Assembly (NCBI RefSeq): GCF_913774235.1
Contig: NZ_CAJYDW010000011.1
Span: 97,097 to 161,096, forward strand
DNA from: an uncultured Pseudomonas sp.
GTDB lineage: Bacteria; Pseudomonadota; Gammaproteobacteria; Pseudomonadales; Pseudomonadaceae
Length of the DNA stretch: 64,000 nucleotides
Direction: 5' to 3'
In this document: in pieces, positions 26,142-35,063 of the stretch
Layout of the letters: every line of letters begins with the position of its first letter
Position numbering within the stretch: the stretch's first letter is position 1
Position numbers and translations under genes: made by a program
The notes under the pieces: generated by a model
Seen by the model: the letters and a program-made list of their open reading frames with translations, nothing else
What the model was told of the DNA's origin: nothing
The model's database searches: none

Positions 26142-26598
26142 CGAGCCTGACTCCATCTTGAGACGCATGAAAGGCCATATCGCCAAGACGATACGGCCTA
26201 GGTCGTGACCCCGCGACTGCTGACGCCCCATTGGACAGCCAATTGACGACTGCTCCATGGGCGGAAGCCTGCTGCACCTGGAGCTATACGCTGCGAATCT
26301 CGCCAGCGATCGTCCCAGACAGCCGCGGCAGCTTCGCTACTGGGAACGCTCGCGCGGGTGTTTCTGAAAGAGTCTGAGCCACACGGTAGCGCAAAAGTTC
26401 AGCGCCCGCGCTTCGTTTGATGCCCTCCTGTATTTCAGATAAATATCCTAAAAACAGTAGGTTACGAAATTAATGAAAAGTGTTTTGTCACCTGCATAAA
26501 TTGGCCCGGTGGACAGGGCCCATTCAGCCCGCATCCTGCTCGTATCAGATTCACTTCGATGAACCAGGTGACTATTCACTTCATCTATAGCCCATAAG
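26142..26598. other. Lower-GC intergenic region upstream of glgE and downstream of nadE
   Basis: These 457 bases hold the presumed promoter of the glgE operon. The part from about 26420 to 26600 is clearly poorer in GC than the flanks, with AT-rich strings such as GATAAATATCC and AAATTAATGAAAAG. On the minus strand a -10-like GATATTTAT lies near 26445. A repeated GAAGTGAAT appears twice near 26550-26580 on that strand. No RNA gene or coding frame is convincing. Confidence 0.45.
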
Positions 26599-27438
26599 CT
26601 ACTGATTTAAGTCAAAAGGCGTATAGGGAAGATCGCGCTTGTGTGCACTGCGCCTATAGGTGTTGAGAATGATGTCCAAGGTGGCCGGGCTGACGGCCTT
26701 GCCTTCGAGAAAATCATCGATCTCGGCATACGTGATGCCGAAGGCGTCCTCGTCCGCCTTGCCGGGAGACAGGGATTCGAGGTCGGCGGTGGGTATCTTG
26801 TGCACCAGCTCGGCAGGCGCACCCAGCCATTCGGCAACGGCCCGTACCCGGCGCTTGTTCAGGCCGTGCAGGGGGGTGAGGTCACAGGCACCATCGCCGA
26901 ACTTGGTGTAGAAGCCCATCAGGGCTTCCGCTGCGTGATCGGTGCCGATCACCAACCCACGCCGCGCACCCGCTACGGCGTATTGGGCGATCATGCGCTG
27001 GCGCGCCTTGATGTTGCCCAGGGTGAAGTCCTCGTGCAGCTCGTCGTCGAAGGCCACCCGCGCTTCCCGCACCGAGGCGAGCATGGCATCGCTGGCCGGC
27101 TTGACGTTGACGGTATGAGTCTCGTCGGGCTGGATGAAGTGCAGCGCGCGCTGGGCATCCTCTTCGTCGCGCTGTACGCCATAGGGCAGGCGCATGGCGA
27201 TGAATCTCAATCGCGCATTGCCGCTCTCCTCCCGCGCCCGCTCTACCGCCAGTTGTGCCAGGCGACCGGCGGTGGAGGAATCCACCCCACCACTGATGCC
27301 CAGCACATAGCTCTCCTGCCGACTCTGGAGCAGGTAGTCCTTGAGGAATTGAATGCGCCGCTCCGCCTCGGAGGCCGGGTCGAAATATTCAGGGACCTGC
27401 AGGGCCTGGATGATGTCGCGCTGCTGGGCGTCGGTCAT
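26599..27438 (-). CDS. nadE: Ammonia-dependent NAD+ synthetase
   Basis: NadE makes NAD+ from nicotinic acid adenine dinucleotide, ATP and ammonia. The 279-residue protein has the P-loop SGGVDSS (residues 49-55) and the family segments DFTLGNIKARQRM, GTDHAAEALMGFYTKFGDGACD and KIPTADLESLSPGKADEDAFG. It is the short type without a glutaminase domain. AAGGAG lies before the ATG, which overlaps the stop of the PncC-containing frame by 4 bases. PncC and NadE are both enzymes of pyridine nucleotide recycling, so the coupling makes sense. Confidence 0.95.
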   Translation of the reverse strand: MTDAQQRDIIQALQVPEYFDPASEAERRIQFLKDYLLQSRQESYVLGISGGVDSSTAGRLAQLAVERAREESGNARLRFIAMRLPYGVQRDEEDAQRALHFIQPDETHTVNVKPASDAMLASVREARVAFDDELHEDFTLGNIKARQRMIAQYAVAGARRGLVIGTDHAAEALMGFYTKFGDGACDLTPLHGLNKRRVRAVAEWLGAPAELVHKIPTADLESLSPGKADEDAFGITYAEIDDFLEGKAVSPATLDIILNTYRRSAHKRDLPYTPFDLNQ

Positions 27439-28592
27439 CGAGCATTCTCCTTGAGTTCGCGTTCAAGACGCTGGTGATAGGGCACTACATTCGCCAGGCT
27501 ATGCCGGGCGGCGGCCAATTGAACGGCTTCGCGGTCGCCGGAAAAATGCTGGGTCTCAGCATAGAGCACGATGTCGTCACCCGTTCGATAGCCCCAGGCG
27601 AAACAGACGGTACCCTGGGGGATGCCATCGGCACCGCCCGGCCCGGCCAAGCCGGTGTTAGCGATGGCTACCCGGGCCGGGCTGTCGCGTAGGGCGCCGG
27701 CGGCCATCTCCCGCGCCACTTCCTCGCTGGTGAGGTTATGCCGCTCGATGGTCTCCGGCTTCACCCCCAGCAGGCGCTGCTTGGCCTCCGGGGAATAGAC
27801 GACATAACCCGATTCGATACAGCTACCGCTGCCGGGCACTTCGGAGAGCAAGCCAACCACCTTGCCGGCGGTGCAGGACTCCGCCGTGGTGAGCTGCAGC
27901 TCGCGCGCCTTGAGATAGTCCAGCATGGACTCGATGATGTTCATGGACGTCTTCCACCACACAGCTTTCACCCCCGTTGGAAGCGCAGCGAATTGGGGAA
28001 GTTCGAGACCGGTCACGGCCGGTTTCTCCAGGTCGGCCGGGGTGTCGATGTCCAGCTGGATGCCGGCATCGGCCACCTCCAGCTCTAGCACCGAACCCAG
28101 GCGCAACAGCCGTTTCGCTCCTTCGTCGCCACTCAACTGGCCAAGCGCAGCGGCATAATTCCGACCAAAGCACACGGGATGCCCACGGCGCCCCGCGTGA
28201 ACCGGCACGACGATTCGCTCGGGCCGGTTCAGCTCCAGCACCTGGCGAGCGGTCGTCGGATGAATGAAGGGCATATCGCCCAGGGCCACCAGCCATCCCC
28301 CGGCCGCGGACGTCGCCCGCACCGCGGCGGCCAGGCTGTCGCCCATCCCCGTGGTGGGCAGGCTCAACACCGGCAGCCCTTCCTGGCGAGCCAAGTCCGC
28401 GCGCCAGGGCGTGTCGCGGGAAACCACGGCCAGGCAAGGCAGGCCCAGCGTCTTCCAGAGGAGGAAGGTTGCCTGCAAGACGCTCAATTCGGCCAGCCCA
28501 GGTAGCGCCGCCTGGAGCTTGTCGCCCCCGCCCGCCGCGCGAAAGCGGCTGCCGGCACCGGCAGCCAGGATGATGATCTGTACCGGTGCCAC
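27435..28592 (-). CDS. MobA-like nucleotidyltransferase fused in frame to PncC/CinA C-terminal domain
   Basis: One uninterrupted frame of 385 codons (GTG start) covers two unrelated domains. Residues 1-190 are a MobA/MocA-like NTP transferase with LAAGAGSRF, ALGDMPFI and DIDTPADLEK, as used for molybdenum cofactor nucleotide addition. Residues 217-385 are a complete CinA C-terminal domain (TTAESCTAGKVVG, GYVVYSPEAK, NTGLAGPGGADG), the size of stand-alone nicotinamide-nucleotide amidase PncC. The joining segment (about 191-216) has no domain character. An ATG at 27944 begins MNIIES and has GGAAG 6 bases before it, so PncC may also be made separately. xdhC lies 2 bases upstream and nadE overlaps downstream. 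Confidence 0.85.
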   Translation of the reverse strand: MAPVQIIILAAGAGSRFRAAGGGDKLQAALPGLAELSVLQATFLLWKTLGLPCLAVVSRDTPWRADLARQEGLPVLSLPTTGMGDSLAAAVRATSAAGGWLVALGDMPFIHPTTARQVLELNRPERIVVPVHAGRRGHPVCFGRNYAAALGQLSGDEGAKRLLRLGSVLELEVADAGIQLDIDTPADLEKPAVTGLELPQFAALPTGVKAVWWKTSMNIIESMLDYLKARELQLTTAESCTAGKVVGLLSEVPGSGSCIESGYVVYSPEAKQRLLGVKPETIERHNLTSEEVAREMAAGALRDSPARVAIANTGLAGPGGADGIPQGTVCFAWGYRTGDDIVLYAETQHFSGDREAVQLAAARHSLANVVPYHQRLERELKENAR

Positions 28593-28594
28593 CT

Positions 28595-29584
28595 TCAGGC
28601 GACCTGCTCCACCGCCACCAGGGCCCGCTTCTTCTGGGTGAGGGCGATGCCGTTCTTGACCGCCACCACCTCGGCCAGCAGCGACAGGGCGATTTCCGGC
28701 GGCGTATGGCTGCCGATGTGCAGGCCGATGGGCCCGTGCAGGCGATTGATGGCCGCAACCGGCACCTCCAGCTGCAGCAGTCTTTCGCGGCGCTTGTCGT
28801 TGTTGCGCAACGAGCCCAGGGCACCAACGTAGAAGGCGTCGGATTGCAGCGCCGTGAGCAGCGCCAGGTCGTCCAGCCGCGGATCATGGGTCAGGGCTAC
28901 CACGGCGGTGCGCTCGTCCGGGCGGATCGCCAGCACGGCGTCGTCCGGCATACCGGCGATGAAACGTGCCTGGCGCGTTTCCCAGCCCAGGCGGAATTCC
29001 TCGCGCGGATCGCAGACCAGCACCTCGAAATCGAGCATGGCCGCCATGTCGGCCACGTACAGCGAGAGCTGCCCGGCGCCGATCAGCAGCAGGCGCCAGC
29101 GCGGGCCGTGGACCAGGCGCAACCGTTGGCCGTCCAGCGAGACGGGCTCGTCCCGGGTCGCCGGGGAGATCCGCACCTCGCCGGTGGCCAGATCCACCTC
29201 GCGCAGCGCAAGCTCATGGTGGTCACAGCGCTGCAGCAACTGCTCCAGCCATTGCCAGTCCTCGACCCGTTCCTGCACCAGGCGCAGGGTGCCGCCGCAG
29301 GGCAGGCCGAAACGCGCGGCTTCGTCGCCCGAGACGCCATAGGTGATGACCTCAGGGCGTTCACCGGCGAAATGACCGGCGTGCAGGCGGGCGATGAGAT
29401 CGTCCTCGATGCAACCGCCGGACACCGAGCCGCAGACCTGGCCATCGTCCCGTAGCGCCAGCATGGCACCCGGCGGGCGCGGCGAGCTGCCCCAGGTCTG
29501 TACCACGGTGAACAGGCTCACACCCTGGCCGGCCTGGCGCCAGGCCAGGGCGGTGCGCAATACCTCTTGATCGACACTGTCCAC
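28595..29584 (-). CDS. xdhC: XdhC/CoxI family molybdoenzyme maturation protein
   Basis: XdhC proteins bind and sulfurate molybdenum cofactor before insertion into xanthine dehydrogenase-type enzymes. The 329-residue product has the N-terminal XdhC_CoxI segment TWGSSPRPPGAMLAL and GSVSGGCIEDDL, a central linker, and a Rossmann-type C-terminal domain (LLLIGAGQLSLYVADMAAML, ALTHDPRLDDLALL, GALGSLRNNDKRRERL, HIGSHTPPEIALSLLAEVVA). It starts at a GTG with GGGGAG upstream. It is coupled to the MobA-like domain gene. No molybdenum hydroxylase gene is in the window, so the client is encoded elsewhere. Confidence 0.92.
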   Translation of the reverse strand: MDSVDQEVLRTALAWRQAGQGVSLFTVVQTWGSSPRPPGAMLALRDDGQVCGSVSGGCIEDDLIARLHAGHFAGERPEVITYGVSGDEAARFGLPCGGTLRLVQERVEDWQWLEQLLQRCDHHELALREVDLATGEVRISPATRDEPVSLDGQRLRLVHGPRWRLLLIGAGQLSLYVADMAAMLDFEVLVCDPREEFRLGWETRQARFIAGMPDDAVLAIRPDERTAVVALTHDPRLDDLALLTALQSDAFYVGALGSLRNNDKRRERLLQLEVPVAAINRLHGPIGLHIGSHTPPEIALSLLAEVVAVKNGIALTQKKRALVAVEQVA

Positions 29585-29726
29585 GCCTACTCCCCTCTAC
29601 CCTGCGCCTGCGGCGGCAAAATCATCGTTCGGGGGTAGAACCCAAGGACGAAGCGGGGTTCCCCGCGGCGGAACCCTGTGTATCGCCGGCCTATCCATAG
29701 GGGACACCCCACCCAGGAGAACGCCC

Positions 29727-30599
29727 ATGCCCCGCTCGATCTGGAAAGGCGCCGTCAGCTTCGGCCTGGTGCACATCCCCGTTTCGGTCGTTTCGGCGAC
29801 CCGCCCCTCGGGGCTCGACTTCGACTGGCTGGACGATCGCAGCCTCGATCCGGTCGGCTACAAGCGCATCAACAAGAACACCGGCAAGGAGGTACCCAGC
29901 GAGCACATCGTCAAGGGCATCGAGCACGGCAAGGGTCAGTACGTGGTGCTCAGCGACGACGAGATCCATGGCGCCCTGCCCGAGGCGACCCGCACCATCG
30001 ACATCCTCGCCTTCGTCGAAGCACGGGAAATTTCCATCCTGCACTTCGAGAAACCTTACTACCTGGCGCCGGACAAGAACGGCGAGAAGGTCTACGCCCT
30101 GCTGCGCGACACCCTGAGCGCCGCCGGCAAGGTCGGGGTGGCCAATCTGGTCATGCACACCAAGCAGCATCTCGCGGTGATCATGCCGCTGGGCGACGCC
30201 CTGGTACTGAACACCCTGCGCTGGGCCGACGAGGTGCGCTCGGCAGAAGACGTGGGCCTGGACGGCTTGGGCGCCAAGGTGACCAAGAAGGAAGTGGACA
30301 TGGCCCAGCGCCTGGTGGACGACATGACCGAAACCTGGGACCCGGCCCAGTACCACGACACCTTCAAGGACAACGTGATGGCCCTGGTCGAGCGCAAGCT
30401 CAAGGACGGCAAGCTCGAAGCCGTGACCGAAGAGCCCGAGTCCGAAGACAGCGGCGCGGATGTCATAGATCTGACCGAATTGCTGCGCCGCAGCCTGGGC
30501 GGCAAGGGTAAGGACAAGGCGCCCGCCAAGGGCAAAACCACCGCCCGCTCCACCTCTCGCCGCAGCGCCTCCGCCAGCCGCACGCGCAAGGCCAAGTGA
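29727..30599 (+). CDS. ku: Non-homologous end-joining protein Ku
   Basis: Bacterial Ku binds DNA ends as a homodimer and recruits LigD. The 290-residue protein starts PRSIWKGAVSFGLVHIPV and shows GYKRINKNTGKEVPSEHIVKG split over the core, followed by ISILHFEKPYYLAP and YALLRDTLSAAGKVG. The last 30 or so residues are a Lys/Arg/Ser-rich tail (KGKDKAPAKGK), as in other Ku proteins, and are likely to contact DNA. It overlaps the upstream end of the ligD frame, with the ligD ATG 11 bases after the ku stop. Position beside the GlgE locus is also seen in P. aeruginosa. Confidence 0.95.
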   Translation: MPRSIWKGAVSFGLVHIPVSVVSATRPSGLDFDWLDDRSLDPVGYKRINKNTGKEVPSEHIVKGIEHGKGQYVVLSDDEIHGALPEATRTIDILAFVEAREISILHFEKPYYLAPDKNGEKVYALLRDTLSAAGKVGVANLVMHTKQHLAVIMPLGDALVLNTLRWADEVRSAEDVGLDGLGAKVTKKEVDMAQRLVDDMTETWDPAQYHDTFKDNVMALVERKLKDGKLEAVTEEPESEDSGADVIDLTELLRRSLGGKGKDKAPAKGKTTARSTSRRSASASRTRKAK

Positions 30600-30610
30600 G
30601 GACTGCATCC

Positions 30611-33184
30611 ATGGCCAGTTCGTCCAGCGAATACAACCGCAAGCGCAACTTCGACATCACCGCCGAGCCCCGCGATGAACCCGAACGTCGGCGCAGGAAG
30701 AAGGGCACCCTGAGCTTCGTCATCCAGAAGCACGACGCCCGCCGCCTGCACTACGACTTCCGCCTGGAGCTGGACGGCACCCTCAAGAGCTGGGCGGTGC
30801 CCAAGGGGCCCAGCCTCGATCCCGGCGAGAAACGCCTGGCGGTGCAAGTGGAGGATCATCCCCTCGCCTACGGCAGCTTCGAAGGCAACATCCCGGAGGG
30901 CCAGTACGGTGCGGGCGACGTCATCGTCTGGGATCGCGGCGAATGGCAGGCCGAGGGCGATGCCACCGCAGCCTATGCGGCCGGCAAGCTCAAGTTCGAA
31001 CTCAAGGGCGAGAAGCTGCATGGCCACTGGACCCTGGTTCGCACTCGCCTGAAGGGCAATGGCGACAAGCCTCAGTGGCTGCTGATCAAGGAACGCGACG
31101 ACGAAGCAAGAGACAGCGCCGACTACGAGGTGACCGTCGCCGAGCCCGACAGCGTGTTGAGCGACAAGACCCTGCCGCGCTTGGCACAGCCCAAGGCCAA
31201 GACCAAGCGCAAAACCACCGCCAAACCCAAGGCCGCCAAGCCAACCAAAGCGCCGGCCCGCCAGACCACGGCCAAGGCGCGCAAGGCCAAGTTGCCGGAG
31301 GCCCTCGAGGCGCAACTGGCGACCCTGGTCGACAGCCCACCCGCCGGAGACTGGCTGTACGAGGTGAAGTACGACGGCTATCGCCTACTGGCCCGTATCG
31401 AAGGCAGCGAGGTCCGTCTCTTCACCCGCAGCGGCAATGACTGGACCGCGCGCCTGCCCGAACAGACCCAGGCCTTGGCCGCGCTAGGCCTGGAGAATGC
31501 CTGGCTGGACGGCGAGATCGTAGTGACCGACGAGCGTGGCGTCTCCCGCTTCCAGGCGCTGCAGAACGCCTTCGAGACCGGCAAGGCTAGTCGCATCGTC
31601 TATTACCTCTTCGACGTGCCCTATTTGAACGACGCCGACTTGCGCGAGGTGCCCCTCGAACAGCGTCGCGACCTGCTTGGCAAGCTACTGGAAGAACGTA
31701 ATGACAGCGACCTGTTGCGCTTCTCCGAGGCCTTCGAGGTGCCGGCCGACCGCATCCTGGCCAGCGCCTGCGAGCTGGGCCTGGAAGGGGTGATCGGTAA
31801 GCGCCTCGGCAGCCCCTATAGGTCCCGGCGCAACAAGGACTGGATCAAGCTCAAGTGCGCCCACCGCCAGGAGTTCGTCATCATCGGCTACACCCCGCCC
31901 AAGGGCGGCCGCCAGCACCTGGGCGCCCTGCTGGTAGCCCTGCATGACGACCAGGGCCGTCTGCGCTATGCCGGCAAGGTCGGCACCGGCTTCACGGCGG
32001 CGAAACTCAAGCAGCTGCACGAGCGATTCCAGCCACTGATCATCGACCGACCTCCGGTGGTGGACCCGCCCAAGGGCGCGGCCTATCGGCAGGTGACCTG
32101 GCTCAAACCCGAGCAGCTGTGCGAGATCGCCTATGCCGAGATGACCCAGGACGGCATCGTGCGCCAGGGTGTCTTCCACGGCCTGCGGGACGACAAGCCG
32201 GCCCAGGAGATAGCTCTAGAAATGGCGACGCCGGCGCGTGAAGCGGAACGACCCGACACCGCTCCGCGCAAGGCGAGTGGCAAAGCCAAGGACGCCGAGG
32301 TGGACGGCGTGCGCATCAGCCACCCGGAGCGGGTCATCGACGAGGCCAGTGGCGCCCGCAAGTTGGACGTGGCCCGCTATTACGCGGCCGTGGCGGACTG
32401 GCTGCTGCCGCACCTGGCCGACCGGCCCGTCGCCCTGGTCCGCACGCCCGAGGGCATCGCTGGCGAACAGATCTTCCAGAAGCACAAGCAGACCCTGGCG
32501 ATTCCCCACATCCGCGAACTAGACCCCGCGCTGGACCCGGGCCACGCCCCCTTGCTGGCCATCGACAACCGCGACGCCCTCATCGGCGCGACCCAGATGG
32601 GTACGGTGGAGCTGCATACCTGGAACGCCACCGCCGACCGCATCGAGCGACCCGACCGCTTCATCCTCGATCTCGATCCCGACCCCAAGCTGCCCTGGGC
32701 GCGCCTGCTCGAAGCCACCCACCTGGTCCTGACGCTGCTCGACGAGCTGGACCTGCAAGCCTTCGTCAAGACCAGCGGCGGGCGCGGGCTGCACTTGGTG
32801 GTACCCCTGGAACGGCGCCACGACTGGGATACCGTCAAGGCCTTCGCCCAGGCCGCGGCTCAGCACCTGGCCGCGACCCTGCCCAAGGTCTTCGTCGCCA
32901 AGATGGGCGAACAGAATCGCCGGGGCCGCATCTTCGTCGACTACCTGCGCAATCGCCATGGCGCCACCACGGTCAGTGCCTTCTCGTTGCGCGCCCGCCC
33001 GCACCTGGGCGTTTCGGTGCCCATCGCCCGTACCGAACTGGAGCGGCTGGAACGAAGCGACCAGTGGCACTTCGACACCCTGCTGAGCCGTCTCGAAGGG
33101 CTCAAGGACGATCCCTGGGCCGGCTATACCGAAGCGCGCCAGGGTCTCACCGCAGCACGGCGCAAGCGACTGGGTGTCGGTTAG
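30611..33184 (+). CDS. ligD: Multidomain DNA ligase D (phosphoesterase-ligase-polymerase)
   Basis: LigD repairs double-strand breaks with Ku. The 857-residue protein has three domains in the order found in P. aeruginosa. The 3'-phosphoesterase domain (about 1-170) contains H41-D-ARRLH47-YDFRLEL. The ATP-dependent ligase domain (about 235-530) has the adenylated lysine K253 in YEVKYDGYRLL, and IGKRLGSPYR. The primase-polymerase domain (about 560-857) has ILDLDPDP with the catalytic aspartates and KTSGGRGLHLVVP. A Lys/Ala-rich linker lies at 194-228. I chose the ATG at 30611, preceded by TGAGGA; a GTG at 30596 adds five residues. Confidence 0.96.
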   Translation: MASSSSEYNRKRNFDITAEPRDEPERRRRKKGTLSFVIQKHDARRLHYDFRLELDGTLKSWAVPKGPSLDPGEKRLAVQVEDHPLAYGSFEGNIPEGQYGAGDVIVWDRGEWQAEGDATAAYAAGKLKFELKGEKLHGHWTLVRTRLKGNGDKPQWLLIKERDDEARDSADYEVTVAEPDSVLSDKTLPRLAQPKAKTKRKTTAKPKAAKPTKAPARQTTAKARKAKLPEALEAQLATLVDSPPAGDWLYEVKYDGYRLLARIEGSEVRLFTRSGNDWTARLPEQTQALAALGLENAWLDGEIVVTDERGVSRFQALQNAFETGKASRIVYYLFDVPYLNDADLREVPLEQRRDLLGKLLEERNDSDLLRFSEAFEVPADRILASACELGLEGVIGKRLGSPYRSRRNKDWIKLKCAHRQEFVIIGYTPPKGGRQHLGALLVALHDDQGRLRYAGKVGTGFTAAKLKQLHERFQPLIIDRPPVVDPPKGAAYRQVTWLKPEQLCEIAYAEMTQDGIVRQGVFHGLRDDKPAQEIALEMATPAREAERPDTAPRKASGKAKDAEVDGVRISHPERVIDEASGARKLDVARYYAAVADWLLPHLADRPVALVRTPEGIAGEQIFQKHKQTLAIPHIRELDPALDPGHAPLLAIDNRDALIGATQMGTVELHTWNATADRIERPDRFILDLDPDPKLPWARLLEATHLVLTLLDELDLQAFVKTSGGRGLHLVVPLERRHDWDTVKAFAQAAAQHLAATLPKVFVAKMGEQNRRGRIFVDYLRNRHGATTVSAFSLRARPHLGVSVPIARTELERLERSDQWHFDTLLSRLEGLKDDPWAGYTEARQGLTAARRKRLGVG

Positions 33185-33300
33185 GGCCCCACCTGCCGTC
33201 GCCAAGGTCCAGTCCTAGCGAAACCCCTTATCGCTGCCCGTGGTCTGCACTAACGAGCGTTGTCGTGGACAGCGCCGTTGTCAGCCATGGGATGGAGCCG

Positions 33301-34314
33301 ATGTCGATCGATCTGGATAGCCTCCAAGACACCCTGGACGAGTGGACCTATGACGAGGTCACTCCAGCGTTGCTGCAACAACGTCTGCAGATTATCAATC
33401 AGTGTGGTTTGGACCGTCTGCCACTGCCGGGACAGGGACAGACGCTCGACCGCTGGCGCGCGTTAGCGATGGTGGCCAATCATGACCTGGGCCTGGTCAA
33501 GCTGTACGAGGGCCACACCGACGCTCTCGCCATTCTGAGCGAACTGGATGGCGCCATCCCGCCCCAACTCAGTCTCTGGGGCGTCTGGGCCGCAGAACCG
33601 CCGGATGCACGCTTGCTGGTGCGCTACGGCGCCGACAGCATGGTCACCCTGCACGGACGTAAATCCTGGTGCTCGGGTGCCGCCTTGGTCAGCCATGCCC
33701 TGGTCACCGCCTGGATGGACGATCACCCGATGCTGGTGGCGGTGGAGATGAACCAGCCGGGCGTCGAAGTTACCCAGGATGGCTGGCGCGCCATCGGCAT
33801 GCAGGCCACCGGCAGCGTCGATGTGCTCTTCGACGGGGCCGCCGGAGTGCTGGTCGGCGCCCCCGGTCGCTACCTGCACCGCCCGGGGTTCTGGCACGGC
33901 GGTGGCGGTATCGCCGCCTGCTGGTACGGCTCGGCGACCGCGCTGGCCAACACCCTGCGCGCCTATTGCAAACGCCATCGCGAACCTCATGCGCTGGCCC
34001 ATCTCGGCCATGTGGACGCCGCCCTGCTGGGCGCGGCCACCGCCCTGCGGCAAACGGCAGAGTGGATAGACCGCAACCCCAACGCCAATGCGCGCTATCC
34101 CATCTGCCAACTGCGGGCACTGGTGGAGCAGTGCGCCGAGATCGTCGTGCGTCATACCGGACGCGCCTTCGGCGCCGCTCCCCTGTGTCGTGACGCCTAC
34201 TGCGCACGCCACATGGCCGACCTGCCCGTCTATCTGCGCCAGAGCCACGCCGAACGTGACCTGGCCGTGCTGGGCGATCTGAATCTGTTGGAGGGTGCAC
34301 CTTGGCAACTGTAG
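33301..34314 (+). CDS. Acyl-CoA dehydrogenase-like protein, first gene of a four-gene operon
   Basis: The 337-residue protein resembles the acyl-CoA dehydrogenase fold but is shorter than usual (about 380). Visible family traits are the flavin-site region GRKSWCSGAALVSHALVTA, then GWRAIGMQATGSVDVLFDG, GFWHGGGGIAACWYGSA and a C-terminal helical half ending DRNPN, REP-like helices. The N-terminal helical domain looks reduced, and the usual catalytic glutamate cannot be placed with confidence. A second ATG at 33292 is in frame. It overlaps the deacetylase gene by 13 bases, so the four genes to 36312 are co-translated. The substrate is unknown; it may oxidise an acyl or amino-sugar-linked group rather than acyl-CoA. 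Confidence 0.75.
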   Translation: MSIDLDSLQDTLDEWTYDEVTPALLQQRLQIINQCGLDRLPLPGQGQTLDRWRALAMVANHDLGLVKLYEGHTDALAILSELDGAIPPQLSLWGVWAAEPPDARLLVRYGADSMVTLHGRKSWCSGAALVSHALVTAWMDDHPMLVAVEMNQPGVEVTQDGWRAIGMQATGSVDVLFDGAAGVLVGAPGRYLHRPGFWHGGGGIAACWYGSATALANTLRAYCKRHREPHALAHLGHVDAALLGAATALRQTAEWIDRNPNANARYPICQLRALVEQCAEIVVRHTGRAFGAAPLCRDAYCARHMADLPVYLRQSHAERDLAVLGDLNLLEGAPWQL

Positions 34315-35063
34315 GAGATCGCCAGATCGAGGGCGCGGGTACCACACCCGAGGCCTGGGCCCAATGGGCCGGCTTTTCCACCATGGCCGAGATCGAGGCG
34401 GCCCAGCTCGTCCCGGCCGGTCACCGCGCAGTAATCGTCGCCCCCCATCCGGACGACGAGATCCTCGGCTGCGGTGGCCTGCTCCATCTCCTCGGTGAAC
34501 TCGGCCGGCGGCTCGCCCTGGTCGCGGTCACCGATGGCGATGGCAGCCACCCGCATTCCAGCCTCTGGCCGGCCAGCCGGCTGCGCAACACCCGGCCGCT
34601 GGAGACCCGCGAAGCCTTGCGCCGACTGCGCCTGGAGCGCGCCACCGTGACCCGCCTGGCGATCCCCGATGGCCAGGTTAGCGAACAGGAAGAGTCCCTG
34701 AAGCAACGCCTGCTGGATGTTCTCACGCCCCAGGACGTGGTTTTCGTCACCTGGCGCCTGGACGGCCATCCCGATCACGAAGCCACTGGCCGCGCAACCC
34801 TGGCAGCCTGCCAGCAACGCGGCGCCCGCTGCATCGAGGTACCGATCTGGACCTGGCACTGGGCGACGCCCGGTGATGCCCGGGTGCCCTGGGAACGCGC
34901 GCACCGCCTGAATCTGGACGCAGACGTGCTGGCCTTGAAGAAGCAGGCGGTGAATGCCTTCGGCAGCCAACTGAGCGCGGACGCCAGCACCGGCCAGGGC
35001 CCCATCCTGCCGCCAGCGGTGGTGGCCCGCCTCACCCGCGCCTGGGAGGTCTATCTGCTGTGA
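34302..35063 (+). CDS. PIG-L/LmbE family N-deacetylase
   Basis: The product has 253 residues and carries the zinc-binding motif APHPDDEILGCGG (H49, D51, D52), followed by a second zinc-binding block RLDGHPDHEATGR. PIG-L enzymes remove acetyl groups from GlcNAc in GPI anchors, mycothiol and bacillithiol. A TTG at 34302 is the likely start because GGAGGG lies 6 bases upstream; an ATG at 34382 would cut off the first 27 residues. There is no signal peptide, so it acts in the cytoplasm. It overlaps both its neighbours. Confidence 0.88.
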   Translation: MATVGDRQIEGAGTTPEAWAQWAGFSTMAEIEAAQLVPAGHRAVIVAPHPDDEILGCGGLLHLLGELGRRLALVAVTDGDGSHPHSSLWPASRLRNTRPLETREALRRLRLERATVTRLAIPDGQVSEQEESLKQRLLDVLTPQDVVFVTWRLDGHPDHEATGRATLAACQQRGARCIEVPIWTWHWATPGDARVPWERAHRLNLDADVLALKKQAVNAFGSQLSADASTGQGPILPPAVVARLTRAWEVYLL

